From: Candidatus Solibacter sp.
GTDB lineage: Bacteria > Acidobacteriota > Terriglobia > Bryobacterales > Bryobacteraceae
DNA: 5,812 bases
Direction of reading: 5' to 3'
Assembly: GCA_017883345.1 (NCBI GenBank)
Contig: JADGNT010000364.1
Location: forward strand, 1 to 5,812
In this document: positions 5,147-5,812 of the stretch, in pieces
Layout of the letters: each line of letters starts with the position of its first letter
Numbering within the stretch: position 1 is the first letter of the stretch
The notes under the pieces: generated by a model
Told to the model about the DNA's origin: nothing
The model's database searches: none
Seen by the model: only the letters and a program-made list of their open reading frames with translations
Position numbers and translations under genes: made by a program

Positions 5147-5812
5147 TCACGCGATGCCTCGCACGCGGATCAGGTCTCCGAAGATGACGCTTTCCAGGGA
5201 TTGCGAGGTGGCGACCCCGGCATAGCGGCCGCGGCTGCGCATCGCCATGGTCTGTAAGCCGGCCGAGTATTCATCGAAGGCGCGCGTGTAGCGCCGGCGC
5301 GCGTCATCGTCGAAATCCAGTTTCATGCCGGCCCCGGTCTCGGCGTCGCGCAGCTCCAGTTCGCCGGTCCACGGCGGCACGCGGTCTTCATCCGCCCAGA
5401 TTTGCAGGAGCATCAGTTCGTGGCCGTAATCGGTGAGATATTGCAGCGCTTTTTCGCAACTCCGGTCATCCAGGAAATCCGAGATGACGATCACGAGGCC
5501 CCGCTGCGAATAGGCCCCGATGAATTCCTTCACCGAGGCGAGGTAATCCGTGGCGCCGGACGCCTGGAAAGCGGAAAGGCCGTTCATGACTGAAAAAAAG
5601 CGGTGCCGGCCGCCGGTGGAAATCACACGCTGCATCAAGCGGTTGGCGAAGCCCTGGATCTCGATGGTGTCGAGGCGAACCAGGCCCACGTAGCACAGCG
5701 CCCCCGCCAGCTTCCGTGCGTAATCGAACTTGAGTCCGCCGTGCGCCAGCATGGAGGCGCTGGTATCGAGCAGCAATCGCACCGGCACGCGCGGCTCCAC
5801 CTGGAACATCTT
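5147..5812 (-). CDS. DUF58-family vWA protein, C-terminal part (5' end outside window)
   Basis: At least 221 residues are visible and the frame runs off the right edge. The ATG at 5809-5807 is almost certainly internal: DUF58 proteins are usually near 300 residues, and the vWA metal motif, normally about 80-100 residues in, appears here only 15 residues from this Met. Numbered from that Met, the vWA MIDAS is complete: Asp15, Ser17 and Ser19 in LLLDTSASM, Thr87 in SGATDYL and Asp111 in VIVISDFLDD. Further DUF58 signatures are KFDYARKLAGAL (27-38), the GHELMLLQIW strand (129-138) and the RDAETG segment (154-159), ending in a Tyr/Arg-rich helical tail. No membrane segment is seen in the visible part, so it is probably cytoplasmic. 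DUF58 genes usually follow a MoxR-type AAA+ ATPase gene and precede BatA-like genes; the BatA-like gene indeed follows here after 208 bases. It is thought to act as an ATPase-linked, metal-dependent protein-binding adaptor, though biochemical evidence for the family is sparse. Confidence 0.9.
   Translation of the reverse strand, partial: KMFQVEPRVPVRLLLDTSASMLAHGGLKFDYARKLAGALCYVGLVRLDTIEIQGFANRLMQRVISTGGRHRFFSVMNGLSAFQASGATDYLASVKEFIGAYSQRGLVIVISDFLDDRSCEKALQYLTDYGHELMLLQIWADEDRVPPWTGELELRDAETGAGMKLDFDDDARRRYTRAFDEYSAGLQTMAMRSRGRYAGVATSQSLESVIFGDLIRVRGIA

Noticed and set aside
3202..5187. Two long plus-strand open frames opposite the BatA-like gene (3202-4158 and 4168-5187)
   Set aside because: These are low-complexity Arg/Gly/His translations with no domain; the second runs through the CGCAGAG repeat, giving the artefact peptide NAETQRTQRK.
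5807..5809. The ATG at 5809 as the true start of the DUF58 protein
   Set aside because: The MIDAS motif would lie only 15 residues in, leaving out the usual N-terminal region, and the frame remains open to the window edge.

Overview
The window reads as part of a high-GC bacterial chromosome. Intergenic repeat families (a stem built on CCGAGCCGCGACCGTTAGGG, and CGCAGAGA-type arrays) together with a DUF58/BatA-like/vWA gene set suggest an Acidobacteria-like genome, possibly the Solibacter/Bryobacter side. That placement is inference from sequence style, not a search result.

Layout. At the left edge (3-314, + strand) is a small, complete XRE/HigA-like helix-turn-helix protein, probably the antitoxin of a type II toxin-antitoxin pair whose toxin would lie outside the window. 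A 42-base convergent gap follows and holds a solitary arm of a dispersed repeat. The rest is one minus-strand gene cluster, read right to left: a DUF58-family vWA protein (5' end outside the window, stop at 5147), a 639-residue BatA-like membrane-anchored vWA protein (4938-3019), and an 836-residue membrane-anchored protein with two vWA domains and a glutamine-amidotransferase-like fold (2867-357). Both spacers of this cluster are occupied by inverted-repeat elements: a CGCAGAG-array inverted repeat (4987-5130), and a 27-bp perfect inverted repeat followed by two small GAA/TTC-loop hairpins (2881-3006).

How the genes may work together. DUF58 and BatA-like proteins commonly lie next to a MoxR-type AAA+ ATPase, which would be expected upstream of the right edge. 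DUF58 is predicted cytoplasmic. Both membrane proteins have an Arg-rich loop between their first two membrane segments, which by the positive-inside rule places their large middle regions in the periplasm. The two share a domain order (TM-TM-vWA-beta domain-GATase-like fold-beta domain-TM), so they look like divergent paralogues; the second carries an extra vWA domain nested in its GATase-like fold. Of the four vWA domains in the cluster, three keep a complete MIDAS metal site and the one in the BatA-like protein does not. The precise cellular function cannot be read from sequence; a MoxR-driven chaperone or envelope-complex role is the family-level expectation.
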